A stretch of 64,000 bases of DNA, from positions 3,906,001 to 3,970,000 of the forward strand of contig JAHLEZ010000002.1 in the NCBI GenBank assembly GCA_020726505.1. Direction: 5' to 3'. This DNA comes from Leptodontidium sp. MPI-SDFR-AT-0119 (Eukaryota; Ascomycota; Leotiomycetes; Helotiales; Leptodontidiaceae). Positions 1 through 10,290 of this stretch are shown piece by piece (position 1 is the stretch's first letter; every line of letters begins with the position of its first letter). The notes beneath the pieces were generated by a model that was not told the DNA's origin, ran no database searches, and saw only the letters and a program-made list of their open reading frames with translations. Position numbers and translations under genes: made by a program.

Positions 1-614
1 TTCTTTCATGGATGGGATGGATGGGCTGTCTTGCTAAGATTATGATATTCATGGAGGGTGGCACATGGAAAATGGGATGGCGTTTGATTGATATAGGATA
101 CCAGGGTTGCATGTGACTTCATATGCTGGCTTCCCTTGCACATGGAATCGGATATCCTGGTGCACGTAATAAAATTGTACACTTCGAATATAATTTCCAA
201 ATGTCTTACAATTGTTCATTCATCTGCTTGATTGTGTTTGAATTATGACTTGATCTTTCGAGCATACCTAGATACATCATGGTACGTACCGTCGGGATCA
301 AGTTTGCCACCAGAATGGGCCCTTTAAAAGCAGTGTCTGTCTGTGCTCCCAACGGGTTTCTAAATGCCTGTCCCTACAACTTGGCTCGGCATTTGAGACC
401 TGTTCTTGGTGCCCTCGGTCCTCCCACTTCGTCCTCCGTGTTCTGATAGCGCCTATAGTACCAGGGGTGCTGCGGGCGGTGGTAGTGCTGATAGCGGTAA
501 ACGTCACCGTGCAACTAACTGAAGCTGCTTCAGTTGACATCCGGTTCCTTGGAGGTAGGCAAAGGGCTTGGTCTTCCCCAAACCCCTTCTTAATTGTTCT
601 GCCTGGTCTAGTGC
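1..614. other. Intergenic, nothing recognised
   Basis: No reading frame here is convincing as a gene. It lies downstream of the minus-strand Rab GAP, so it probably holds that gene's 3' UTR and flanking DNA. Confidence 0.5.
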
Positions 615-2451
615 TCACCCTCGAGGAGCGGCATTCGATGGTGTTGTACTTGAGCCTCCTTTCAGATGAGAGGTCGAGCCCTTGAACAGTGACTGCCAGA
701 TGAATGCTTCGCTGAGAAGAAGTTCAATATCTTTTTCCGTCCAGTCTCTTGTCGGCAACGCCTGCAGGAACATCATAACTTCTTGAAAGTCCATCTTCCT
801 CAATTTGTCTGACCATTTGACCAGAAACGCCACGCACACGTAGAGATGGAACTCGGAGAATCCTTGCTCTTCGGCCTTCTCAAGATATTAGCGTCTGTAT
901 TATGAGAATGCTACGATGTCAACATACCATATACGTGTCCCACATCCTGATGGTGTTCCTGACGCTGATCTCTCTCATGAGGAGGCAGTTCATCCACCTA
1001 AAACTAAATTGAATGAACTCAACGCTCTCTTGTTCCAAGTGTTTCGCAAGAGGCTCATCTATCCTAGCCGTCAAGTCATGGAGTGCCGCAACTTGTCGTT
1101 GAATGCCGGGTTGCGCAAAAATGTAGTTATCCTGGATGCCATCCAAGAGCTTGGTAATACACCAAAACGTATCAGCCTCAACAGCGTCCAGTACGGTCTT
1201 TGGGAGCTGTCCTGGGTCCATTCCACTTTCAACATCCGAATCTGTAATGTAACTTGCAAGGAATACCTGCCAGAAAGGTGTGACAAGATCATTGATGCCT
1301 TGAACGTAGCCGCTTGCAGGATGCCGAACTGCCCAAACATAGAGGATCCTCTCCAAGGATCGCTGCGTAGCTTCGTAACTGTAGAGCTCCAAGTGAGGGT
1401 TTGTTCGAGGCACGTCGATGCTAATCTGATGCCAGATTGCTTCGTCTAGACCCCTTATTTTGCCTGACTGCCCAGAACTATTTCCACCTCTCTCAAAAGC
1501 CTGTCTCACCCCGTCTAAGTACTCCTTCCTCTTGCGTTCGAGCGTTCCCACACGACGTTCGCTGCTTGTCGGGAGATAGCCGAGCAAGAGTTGCCATGTC
1601 ATTGCCCGTACTTCTTCTGGAACACCAGACCATGCCGCAGCTCTCAGTTCCGTCAAATTGATCGAGGTTGCTTGGAGAATCTTTTTAAATTTGTTGATTC
1701 GCGTTATACGGGCCGAATGTACATCCACTTCCTTGGGTGTAGCATTTGTTGGTACAGGCGGATGGTTAATGAGATGTAGAGAATTGGCTGGGTCCCTGAG
1801 AATTTCCTTGTACTGTGGTCGTAGAATCTTTCCCTCGGTCTTCTTTGCAACTGGGTAGCTTGGTGTTGGACGCTCAATGGCAATATCGGCGCTGTTAGAA
1901 AGCCTTCTGGTGCCAAATCCACCAAATCCTCCCTGCAGCCCGTGCCCAAATTGCGATAGATTCCCTCCAGTTTCAGAGCTGGCTTGTTCTGGGCCCTTCT
2001 TGCTCTTCCGTTTCATGCTGGATATGCTGGGTAGTCCAAAATCGTCCCCGTCATCATTATCATATCCATAGTCATCATATTCGTCCCCTTCTTCGTCTGC
2101 GTTCCAGTCGTTGTTCGTATTTGACAAGAAGTCTGTATAGTTCCGTCTTGGTGGGGATGTCAGACCAGACGATCCACGATGGAGAGGAGGGGTATCACTC
2201 CGGGTCTTATGTGACGAAGAAGATGGGGGCGTTCGTGGGCGCGTCGCATTTGAGGATAAAGATCTAGAGTGAGTATAAATAGCTGCTCTCCCGAGAATTC
2301 TTTGAGACCTTACAGGTTGTCAAATCTCATCATATCGGCATGCGAGTATGCGGCTCCAACGACCAGACCTGGATCCCGCGCAGATTGCTTTTTAGGAGAT
2401 GGATCGCGTCGTCCTTCTGCAGTACGAGTTCGCCAGAAAGGAGAGGAGGAT
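615..2451 (-). CDS. GYP1: Gyp1-like TBC-domain Rab GTPase-activating protein (5' end incomplete)
   Basis: TBC proteins stimulate GTP hydrolysis by Rab GTPases; yeast Gyp1 acts on Ypt1 at the Golgi. Exons read on the minus strand are 2451-2314, 2263-928 and 878-615, with introns of 50 and 49 nt. The Ser/Pro-rich N-terminus is followed by an acidic patch (EEGDEYDDYGYDNDD) and then the TBC domain. That domain carries the catalytic Arg motif IxxDVPRTNP and the Gln motif YVQGINDL, and the end reads SEAFIWQSLFKG, as in the Gyp1/TBC1D22 group. The frame is open upstream of Leu-Ser-Asn at 2127 (HRGSSGLTSPPRRNYTDF), so the coding region does not begin there. An exon at 2451-2314 joins in phase through a GTAAGG donor and TCTAG acceptor, but the initiator ATG lies in a further 5' exon that I could not place. 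The family assignment is firm; the N-terminus is not. Confidence 0.85.
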
Positions 2452-3290
2452 CTGGCATTCCAAGTCAGCGAACAGCTTGCAGTTAGCCCACCATGTACCC
2501 CCGCTCCACCTATCCCTTTGCACGTCAAGTCAAAGCAAAAGTCGCAACATACTCAGATCTTTCTATGGGAAGTATGGCGCGTCAGCCTGTGTCCAGAGGC
2601 ACAATTGGGAAGAGTCGCAAGGCATTTACTCCAGGATTCTTGGTGGGGGATTCGAACTGACCAACTTGGACCATCTCCTTCAAGACACAATCAGCCTCGT
2701 TCGTCATCTTTTGAATTTTGAGGGTGTAGACTGACCTGCTGCACCGGTTTCTTACTGCTATTTGAAGAAGAAAACATATTTGCAAGACCCGGAGACCTTT
2801 GTTGTAAGCTTCATTCCTGAAGCTTCGAGACTTCCAAATTCCTTCCTTTAATCGGCTGCGTTGGCTGGGCTCCCAATCACCTTGACCTCCCGCGAACGAG
2901 TACCACTTCCACTGCACTGCACTGGAGCCGGGAGCCGCCTCTGTTCTCGGCGCTAGTATTTTAGCGCCACTCCCATCCTCTCCCGTCCTTTCAAGCAACC
3001 TCAGCTCTTGTCCCTCCTTTCTCCATCACGACAACCACATTCACATTCACACCTCCTTCTCTTCAGCCAGAATCGGCCACGATTTATTAATTTCCATTTC
3101 TTCCGTCTATTCCACCTCTACTTGAGCCTTTTTCGGATTCTCGCTGCGAACGATTACAAGTTCCCTCCTTATTTCTACAGCCTCTCCCTCGAGGCACCCA
3201 CGTCGCAATCAACACGCCGGATCGAGACGCAACCTCGACAGTTCTCCCACTAATAATCTAGCAGACTGTTGAGGCAATCATATCGTCAGA
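2452..3290. other. Divergent promoter region
   Basis: This stretch lies between the minus-strand Rab GAP and the plus-strand RNA-binding gene. It must contain the first exon(s) of the GAP and both promoters. The 2990-3280 part is rich in CT tracts, typical of a fungal 5' UTR, and leads directly to the ATG at 3291. Confidence 0.5.
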
Positions 3291-6200
3291 ATGGCAGAAC
3301 CCGACAACTTCGAGGAGGATCTCTTCGCCGATCTGTATGTATGCCCAGATGTGCCACGACGACCCAGCTTTCCGGCAACGAGGCCTGTGCAACAAGCAGC
3401 AAACTTCATCTCCTCTACTCCCATCAATCACACAACCCACACCAGTCACTCACTTGCTACCTCAAACACTTGTCCAGGATGATGTACTAATGCCATATCT
3501 AGGTACACAGATGAAGTTGCTGCGTCGAAGCCGGCTGCTCCAGAAGTTGAACTGAAGACTGAGCTTGCCCAAGAGGAGGTGAAGGTCGAAGAATCCCATG
3601 ACCATACCGAGCAGAATGGCGAAGGTGGCGAGGAGACTTACAATGGTGGAGACCAGGACATGGATGACGAGATTGATTTCAATTTGGGTCAAAGCAATGG
3701 CAATAATTACGATGCTCCGGTCACCCATGAGGCCCATGGACCTGGAATCAAAGAAGACGGGTAAGCTATTATCGATTTTCTTTTTACTGTATATGCAAAA
3801 CGGTCCTGGTGCTTGGTCGAGGGGACAGTGTTCCACTGTCAGCACAGAGCGTATCGCGCTGTTAGGACCTATTTGCTTCAATTTACCAACATTTCGTCCT
3901 TGACACGAGGGATATGGACATTGGGCCTTCGGATTTGGAATTTGGACAAGGTGGATGGTGGAAGGACGGGATTTTTTGGGCATCACAAGTCATGAAGAAT
4001 GGCCAGATGACTTGTGAGGGACTGGGTATGAGGGGGAGGATATTTGTCTTTGGGGCGCCGGACAACTCTCAAACGTTGAAATTCTGGTGCGGGCGGGGTG
4101 GATGAAGGATGCCATAGAGCACTGAGGTGCCGCGGAAGGCCAGTGGAAACAAAACTTGGACAGCTTCAGAGGGAAACGCACAGGCGTCTTGAGAGGATTG
4201 AAAGGAAACTGATATCGACTCATGCAATCGACATCAACAGCGGCCATAGTCAAGCCTACTACATAGCCTATTGTCGAGATAATCTTCATAGAGCATCAGA
4301 GGAGGCCACAGATAGGCTAGAGCAGAAGGCAGCGCATAGCGTTCGACGCCAGTACCTAGCATCACGATAGCAAAAGACACGATTGTTCTTGGATATCTTG
4401 CAGTGTCATTCTTCATTGCATGACTACTTCTCCTGGATTCGCTGTGGCATGGGCTGGCAAGTCATTCAGGATGTGTGAGATGCTGTGGAAGCTCTGCCCA
4501 CGAAACGGACGGATGTGGTATATGTTCTCCGACATTGCCTGCCGAATCAATCATGTCGCCCAAATCATCAAACGGCCCATACTTTCTTACTACAGGACAG
4601 ACGACCCGAAAGTGTTGAAATTCCTCCCACAGCTAGCGACCTGCTCAAGCGAAGCATTTCCCCCATGTTCCAGACCATAGGATCCGAGACAGCGAAACAG
4701 CATCCCAATTTTCCGTTAACCCTGGATTTCTTTTTATAACACATGTTTTTTTTTTTACTGCTGTTGTTATTTCATTCGCTAATAAGTCATGATTATGCAG
4801 GAAGATGTTCATTGGTGGTTTGAATTGGGAGACGACCGATCGTAAGTATCCTGCCACAGCTGGTTCACTCTTTACATGTCTGACCTAGATCTTAGAATCA
4901 CTTAAGGAATACTTCTCTCAATTTGGTGAGGTTCTCGAGTGTACTGTGATGAGAGATGGCGCTTCAGGTCGTTCAAGAGGCTTTGGCTTTTTGACCTTCA
5001 AAGATGCCCGTACTGTTAACATTGTGATGGTGAAGGAACACTACCTCGATGGCAAGATCGTAAGACCCGATTTCCAAACTCCTTCAAATTCTTTACGTCA
5101 CTACCCTTCCAAAAACCTTTCCCCTAGCAGAAACAAAAGCTCACGCGCCCATTGCAAGATCGATCCAAAGAGGGCAATTCCCCGAGACGAGCAGGAACGT
5201 ACCAGCAAGATCTTTGTTGGCGGTGTCAGCCAGGAGGCCACTGAACAAGACTTCAAAGAGTACTTCATGCAGTTCGGTCGAGTCGTTGACGCCACCCTCA
5301 TGATGGATAAGGACACCGGAAGACCACGAGGTTTCGGATTTGTCACATTCGATAGCGAAGCCGCAGTTGAGGCCTGCCTGGACTCACCACTCGAGATTCT
5401 CGGCAAGCCGATTGAGGTCAAGAAGGCTCAACCACGCGGCAACATGAGAGAGGAAGAAGAGCGAGGTGGTCGAGGAGGACGATTCCGTAAAGGAGGCAAC
5501 GATGAGAACCAAAACGCCAACCAAGTTCAGCAAGGCGGTGGTAATCAAATGGCACCAGGTGGTATGACCCCCCAAGTTATGGCTCAGTACTGGCAGCGCA
5601 TGCAACAATACTTTGCCATGATGCAACAACAGATGGCTATGGGAGGTGGACGAGGTATGCCTATGGCTGGTGGCATGAATCCGGCCATGATGATGCAAAT
5701 GCAACAGATGCAAGCCATGCAACAACAAATGCAGCAGGGCAACCGTAGTCAAAGCCCTCAAAGCCCTGGTGCTGGAATGGCTGGTATGCAAGGCATGAAC
5801 CCAGCTATGATGCAGCAGATGCAGCAGATGCAACAAATGCAAATGCAAGGAATGGGTGGTGCTGGAATGGGTGGAGGAGCGGGCATGGGTGGTGGTGCTG
5901 GTATGGGCAACAACTATGCTGCTGGTGGAGGAAGTAACCCAGGTGGACGAATCGGTACGCCAGGATACAATGCCTACGAACAGCAAATATTCGAGCAGCA
6001 GAAGTATGAGCAACAACAAATGCGTCGAGCTGGTGGACGTGAGCAAGGTCAATACGGCCAAGGCGGAGGTTATGGTCAAGGCATGGGCGGGGGGCCTACA
6101 TCATGGGAGGGAATGTATGATGATGTTCCTCAACCAAACGTTCCTAGCGGAGGCGGAGGTCGTGGAGGATTCCAAGGCAATCGTGGTGGAAGTAATAGGG

Positions 6201-6346
6201 GCTCGGTTCCTCCACAGACCGGACCTCAAAGTGCTCCTCCAGCAAATGCGCCAACTGGACCGAAGAATGCTGGAAAGCCAGGTGCGAACTATCGAGGTGG
6301 GGGTAGGGGTGGCAACAGAGGTTTCCATCCATATGCTAGGGGATGA
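3291..6346 (+). CDS. HRP1: Hrp1/Nab4-like two-RRM hnRNP (mRNA 3'-end processing factor)
   Basis: Hrp1 binds UA-rich efficiency elements in pre-mRNA within cleavage factor I and shuttles with mRNA. Exons are 3291-3334, 3503-3760, 4801-4841, 4896-5059 and 5159-6346 (564 aa). An acidic N-terminus is followed by RRM1 (RNP2 MFIGGLN, RNP1 RSRGFGFLTF) and RRM2 (RNP2 KIFVGGVS, RNP1 RPRGFGFVTF). The linker DGKIIDPKRAIPRDEQ is rebuilt only when the intron 5060-5158 is removed. The C-terminal half is a Gln/Met-rich, Gly-rich low-complexity tail ending in RGG-like repeats. Intron 2 (3761-4800) is 1040 nt, exceptional for this window. Intron 4 is 99 nt, a multiple of three and free of stops, so its retention would add 33 residues between the RRMs. 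Confidence 0.9.
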
Positions 6347-6506
6347 AAGGATGTTGGATTGCTACTTCTGGGCTAGGGTCTCAAAAGCTACTCATGCATT
6401 GTGGCATGATGATTTGTTATTTGTATGATGCATATCACCGCGATAGGTGATCTACTGGGTCGATATTCATTAAGCGTTATGATTAAATTCAAAAAACAGC
6501 TCCCAT

Positions 6507-7500
6507 TTATAACTTCGTGAATCCCTCCTTTGGGGGCTGTAACCAATTCCTCTCATCGTAAATAGCCCCCTCTCCCTCAATAACGTGAAATGTATATATG
6601 ATCCTCCCCTTCTTACTAGTATTCTTCTCACTCTTATGCAACAGATTCCCATGAATCAGCACCAAAGATCCGGCTTTGACCTCCCCAAGCACATACTCCC
6701 CTCCCTTGTCCTCCGCCCCATACTCCCCACCAACCGGGAATCTCAACCCCTCATTATCAATAAACTCCGTCCCAGATCCATCCTTCTTCCTCACAAACCT
6801 CTGTCCCACCTCGGCGTTCTTATGGCTTCCCGGCAAGAAACTCAGACACCCGTTCTCAACCGTCGCGTCCTCCAACGCGTACCAGAATCCCACGGCACTC
6901 GGCGGATTGGTGTAGAGGAATGTAGAATCCTGATGTGGAGGAACAGCGCCGCCTATCTCGGGTTGCTTGCAGATAATCATACTTTGGAGGCATTGCGGGG
7001 TGTGGAAACCAATGGATTTGGCGATGAGTGATGGAGAGTGTGTGGATGATGGAGAGAGCAGGGATGCGAAGGGTGGAGAGAGGGCGTGGAGGTAATGCCC
7101 TATTTTGTTTATGGCGAGGGCTTTCGGTTTGGTGAGGTTGCCGGCTGCGTCGAATGCATCTAGAGCTGTTAGTGGGGGTTTACGGTACTTGGGGAATTGG
7201 GGTTGGGAAGTCTATCTTACCTTCTTCGAAGAAGAAACGGATCTTGTCGCCGCTGCTGAGGAAATAGTCGTCGCCTACGTGATCGCTCTTTTCTCCTGTT
7301 GAGAACTTTGTCATGGGGTGGTCGGATAGAGAGAGATTGTCTAGAAGCGAGTGGGTTTCTGTGAGGAGCTCGGAGACTTTGGAGGGGGAGAGGGCGTTGG
7401 GGATGATGAGGTAGCCATCTCGTTCGAATGTTGCTAGTTGTCCTTTTGTGAGGCCTTGGGCTGCTGAAGGGGGTTCTGGGGAAGTGCGTGAGGGTGCCAT
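6507..7500 (-). CDS. PhyH-family Fe(II)/2-oxoglutarate dioxygenase
   Basis: This belongs to the phytanoyl-CoA dioxygenase superfamily, which hydroxylates a substrate with O2 and 2-oxoglutarate. The two exons are 7500-7221 and 7159-6507 (310 aa), joined across a 61-nt intron; the phase fits (FFEE-G|D-AFDAAGNL). The start is the ATG at 7500 (MAPSRTSPEPP), since the open frame further upstream has no ATG. Visible features are the N-terminal helix FERDGYLIIPNAL, the metal-binding HxD motif in PPHQDSTFLY, the distal His in VLIHGNLLHKS and the 2-oxoglutarate-binding Arg in GRIIYTFHV. All catalytic residues are present and the length is normal. The substrate cannot be deduced: fungal members range from peroxisomal lipid to secondary-metabolite enzymes, and no metabolic cluster surrounds this one. 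Confidence 0.85.
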
Positions 7501-7560
7501 TTTGAAGGTTGAGGTTGGATGGAGGGAGAGGAGGGGTTCAAATAATGAGGAGCTTATCAA

Positions 7561-7965
7561 ACTTGCCCCTCGCCGATAAGAATGGGCTGCTTGGGGAGTC
7601 AGAAATCAGGGAGTAGCATTTGTTCTTGTATTCTAAATCATATGTTCATCATAGGTAATTATTTAATGGTATGTCCCAAGCATGTGACAATTCATTTTCA
7701 ACGAGCATGGTTGACTGTGAATATGGCTATTTACCTGAACAAGCAGATGCTGGCAGTTGTTAGCCTAACTCCAGAACAAAAGATTGCACTGCACAGCAAA
7801 GCAGACGAGAAAGATAAATAAATATATTATTAGCTCTTAATTTATCGTCTGCCAAGGTATTTCAGGAGTTTAAAAAGAAAGAATCTCTCCTTAACTCCTA
7901 GCACACACATATTTACTTTGAATAATTTAGAATAGCAAAAGTTTATTTTCAAGGTCCACGTCATT
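7561..7965. other. AT-rich spacer downstream of the tRNA
   Basis: I see no protein gene. Reading the minus strand away from the tRNA, the first T-runs are TTTT at 7940-7937 and TTTTT at 7876-7872, the only nearby candidates for Pol III termination. Confidence 0.4.
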
Positions 7966-7986
7966 TGCTGCCAGAGGGGTTCGAAC

Positions 7987-8038
7987 CTTTCACAACGTCA
8001 GTGACTATTCAGTGTTTAGCAGAAGTTATTTAGCTCAC
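7987..8038 (-). other. GT-AG intron inside the tRNA T-stem (between positions 52 and 53)
   Basis: This is a 52-nt insertion starting GTGAGC and ending GAAAG, with branch-like CACTGAC about 10 nt before the acceptor. Removing it joins GAGG to G and rebuilds the perfect T-stem. Its last G also supplies the first G of the intact B box GGTTCGAACC at the DNA level. Length and signals match the spliceosomal introns of nearby protein genes; removal by the spliceosome is an inference. Confidence 0.8.
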
Positions 8039-8061
8039 CCTCGCTCATTTCTGAAATGGTG

Positions 8062-8078
8062 ATTTATTGATGTGTCAA
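8062..8078 (-). other. Canonical tRNA intron after position 37
   Basis: This is a 17-nt insertion between G37 and C38 of the anticodon loop, the standard place for nuclear tRNA introns removed by the tRNA splicing endonuclease and ligase. It holds a small TTGA-CACA-TCAA hairpin. The exact bounds are inferred from the 7-nt loop requirement. Confidence 0.7.
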
Positions 8079-8097
8079 CTTAAAACCATCGCCTTAG

Positions 8098-8147
8098 CTA
8101 TGAGAAGTTAGTGCCAATGCGCAACAACGTTGGGTGGGAGCACAAAC
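8098..8147 (-). other. GT-AG intron inside the tRNA D-loop
   Basis: This is a 50-nt insertion between GAGTGGT and CTAAGGC, starting GTTTGT and ending CATAG, with a textbook fungal branch site CACTAAC about 10 nt before the acceptor. Its removal gives GGCCGAGTGGTCTAAGGC, the usual D-arm of class II tRNAs. The A box upstream of the insertion is untouched. Confidence 0.8.
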
Positions 8148-8166
8148 ACCACTCGGCCATAGCAGC

Positions 8167-8937
8167 GTCTCACATGTTGTGAAAGCAAAAAGTCGTTATC
8201 TCATTACATACCAGAAATAAAGATTTTACCCTTTTTGAAAGTTGAACCTCATTGTGATTGGCGAGTCTAGTGATACCGCCACGGCCAGAGGTGATAAGGC
8301 AAGGAAGGGCCCACTACCTACTAGATACCCCATTGTTACATTCGATACAGAGCATATTAATTACAGCGGTCACTTCAACTTACTCTTACTGCTTCATAGC
8401 ATTGATCTTTCTAGACTTAGAGGCTAAGCGAGGAATATAATTACTAAACCCGAAAAATTTATTGAGGAGGAAAGATATGCAAATAGATATTTTGGGACTT
8501 GTTCATGCCATGATTTTGAGATGTGCGGATTTGCACGTCTACTCCGCTATCCTCCGCAAGCTAGTCATAGAACAATGGCTGACTCATCACGAAAGCAGGT
8601 TGACTCGCAAGTACGCTAAAGAGTTCGTGGACCTGAACTAGGCGCAGCCTCCTAGAGCCTCTACGAAGTACTGATGAAAGATAGTGGGATCTTTACTTCC
8701 AAGAAAGTACCCAAAGCAATTCTGGAGATTCAACCCAAAGACAGAAAACACTTCCCAAAAATGAATGAGATTCTGTCTAAGACTCATGACTCACGCTCAT
8801 TAATTCCCGTGCAGAAATCGTAAACATAATGATTCATACACCCATCCCAATGCCATGCAGGAAAAACCGTAAGTAGTAGCCACCAGCCCGCCCAAACCCA
8901 AGTTGACCAACGCCCGAGATGCACTCTTCCGATACCA
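8167..8937. other. Spacer between the tRNA and the membrane-protein gene
   Basis: No supported gene. The part next to the tRNA is its 5' flank; the remainder is low in coding signal on both strands. Confidence 0.45.
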
Positions 8938-9624
8938 CTAATGACCATATCGCTCACTTGGAATAAGCTCATATCCTCCTTCTGAAGGGAATACAAATGC
9001 CGAAAGGGAGAGCAATGCTGCGCTAACTACCGCAATACACCAACTGACAGTGCAAAGAATCCAAGACTTGTCCAATTTCCAACCGACGAAGAAGCGATCA
9101 TCATTATCGAAAAGGTATGCCTAATCCCATTAGTAAAATCCGGGAAGAGTCCATGGGCCACTTACCACAATAGCCATACCAGCACATTGAACAATCCCCA
9201 CAAGCATCAACATGAAACCGAGTACCTTCCAACCTGTTTCCCTCTTTTGTTTCCCACCGCCAATGATTATCACAAAAGCAACAATCGTAGCCAATTCTAA
9301 GACAGCCGCAAATGACATCAAGAAGCCCACTGACCGCCACATCGAACAGAAGTACCTGTCGTTCCCATGGCAATCCTCCTTCTGTGGGAAATGTATACAG
9401 GTATTACTCGTCGAGGAACAGCTGCGATGCAAGCCTATCGTCTTCGTATAATGTCCGCCTGAGGGAGAATCAACCGCGTAAGTCACCCAGTCCGGTATAA
9501 AAATCGCAGCAAAAGTCATGGCCGTGGCTAGGTGCTGTCAGTGATGCGTACATAAATAGAGAGATCCAAACCCACCTGCAACGAACGCCACAAGGCCAGT
9601 AGTGTAGACATAGTTTCTCGTCAT
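8938..9624 (-). CDS. Four-helix membrane protein, claudin/SUR7-like topology
   Basis: Three exons (9624-9576, 9527-9166, 9120-8938) separated by 48- and 45-nt introns encode 197 aa starting MTRNYVYTTGLVAFVA. Four hydrophobic helices are visible: residues about 8-28, about 80-105 (SVGFLMSFAAVLELATIVAF), about 115-138 (VLGFMLMLVGIVQCAGMAIV) and about 155-180 (ILCTVSWCIAVVSAALL). The large loop after helix 1 has WVTY and four Cys, recalling the claudin/PMP22/SUR7 plan of a tryptophan and disulphide in the first extracellular loop. It probably sits in the plasma membrane or another endomembrane. The exon joins are in phase and restore a continuous protein; the family placement is only by topology. 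Confidence 0.7.
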
Positions 9625-10290
9625 CGTGATCTATACCCTCCCCAGCTGAGCCCGTATGTATTTCCCAAGCCTGAGGAATCTGCAAGGCGAGAGGAGGTTT
9701 GGGGGGAGACGAGAGGCTGGGTATTTGTCGCGAGGAGGGGGTCGATTCTAGCTGCCTAGAATGGCACTTCAAACGCTGATCGATCGCAACAAGCCCTGCA
9801 GGCGCAAATCGTGGTCAGAGATAATAGCTATATAAACCGCTGCAAGAGGTTGGAAAAGGACAGTTTAACAATTTTCTCGTGTGGGGGAATTGCGGGATAT
9901 TTCAAGATGGGATTGTAGGATGGGAATGGAAGTGTTGATTCAATTGGCCGTCGCGGCTTCAATATGCGCCTACGTCAGTTTGGGGCTTGAGACGCATATG
10001 CGAGTTTTGTTCACGAGGCACACTTTTGATAAGAATTCGAGATATCGGACCTTGCTCCTTTCACTTCTCATTGGGTTTGAAAGATCGTGAGATGCATTTA
10101 GAAGATTATTTGACTTGGTATTGGTTTCCATTCCATTCAATGGGCGTTCCAGAGTCTTTGAATTCGTCTGGCTAGCCTCCCAGCCTTTCTTGGCAATCTC
10201 CAAGCACTCGTAATTCCTCTAGAGTGTGCTGGCCACGCTCAACGACTGTTGCTATGAAAGTCGAGGATTGATTTGGTGACACCTGAAAAG
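9625..10290. other. Intergenic, nothing recognised
   Basis: This lies upstream of the membrane-protein gene and downstream of the WKF gene, both on the minus strand. I see no further gene. Confidence 0.45.

Larger units (their letters stand above)
7966..8166 (-). tRNA. tRNA-Leu(UAA) interrupted by three introns, two of GT-AG type
   Basis: Minus strand. Acceptor stem GCTGCTA (8166-8160) pairs with TGGCAGC (7973-7967) in seven pairs with one G-T wobble, and the discriminator is A (7966), as in Leu tRNAs. TGGCCGAGTGGT is a consensus A box and D-arm 5' half; the D-arm closes with CTAAGGC (8097-8091) after a 50-nt insertion. The anticodon stem ATGGT/ACCAT is perfect; the loop reads T-T-TAA-G, then a 17-nt intron, then C, giving anticodon UAA (8082-8080) with U33 and G37. 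The variable arm TTCA-GAAA-TGAG forms a class II hairpin. The T-stem GAGGG/CCCTC is perfect only after removing a 52-nt insertion (loop TTCGAAC). Mature length would be 82 nt before CCA. A simple pseudogene is unlikely because every stem is preserved. Confidence 0.85.

Noticed and set aside
2645..2670. GATTCGAACT motif resembling a tRNA T-loop
   Set aside because: No complementary stems around it; it sits in a 5' region of a protein gene.
5384..6079. Long minus-strand frame rich in His/Leu/Ser
   Set aside because: It is the reverse of the Gln/Met-rich repeats of the Hrp1-like gene.
7966..8166. Reading the interrupted tRNA as a tRNA-derived SINE or decayed tRNA
   Set aside because: Every stem pairs perfectly or with a single wobble after removing the insertions, the variable arm has a GNRA loop, and discriminator and anticodon agree on Leu; decay would not preserve all of these.
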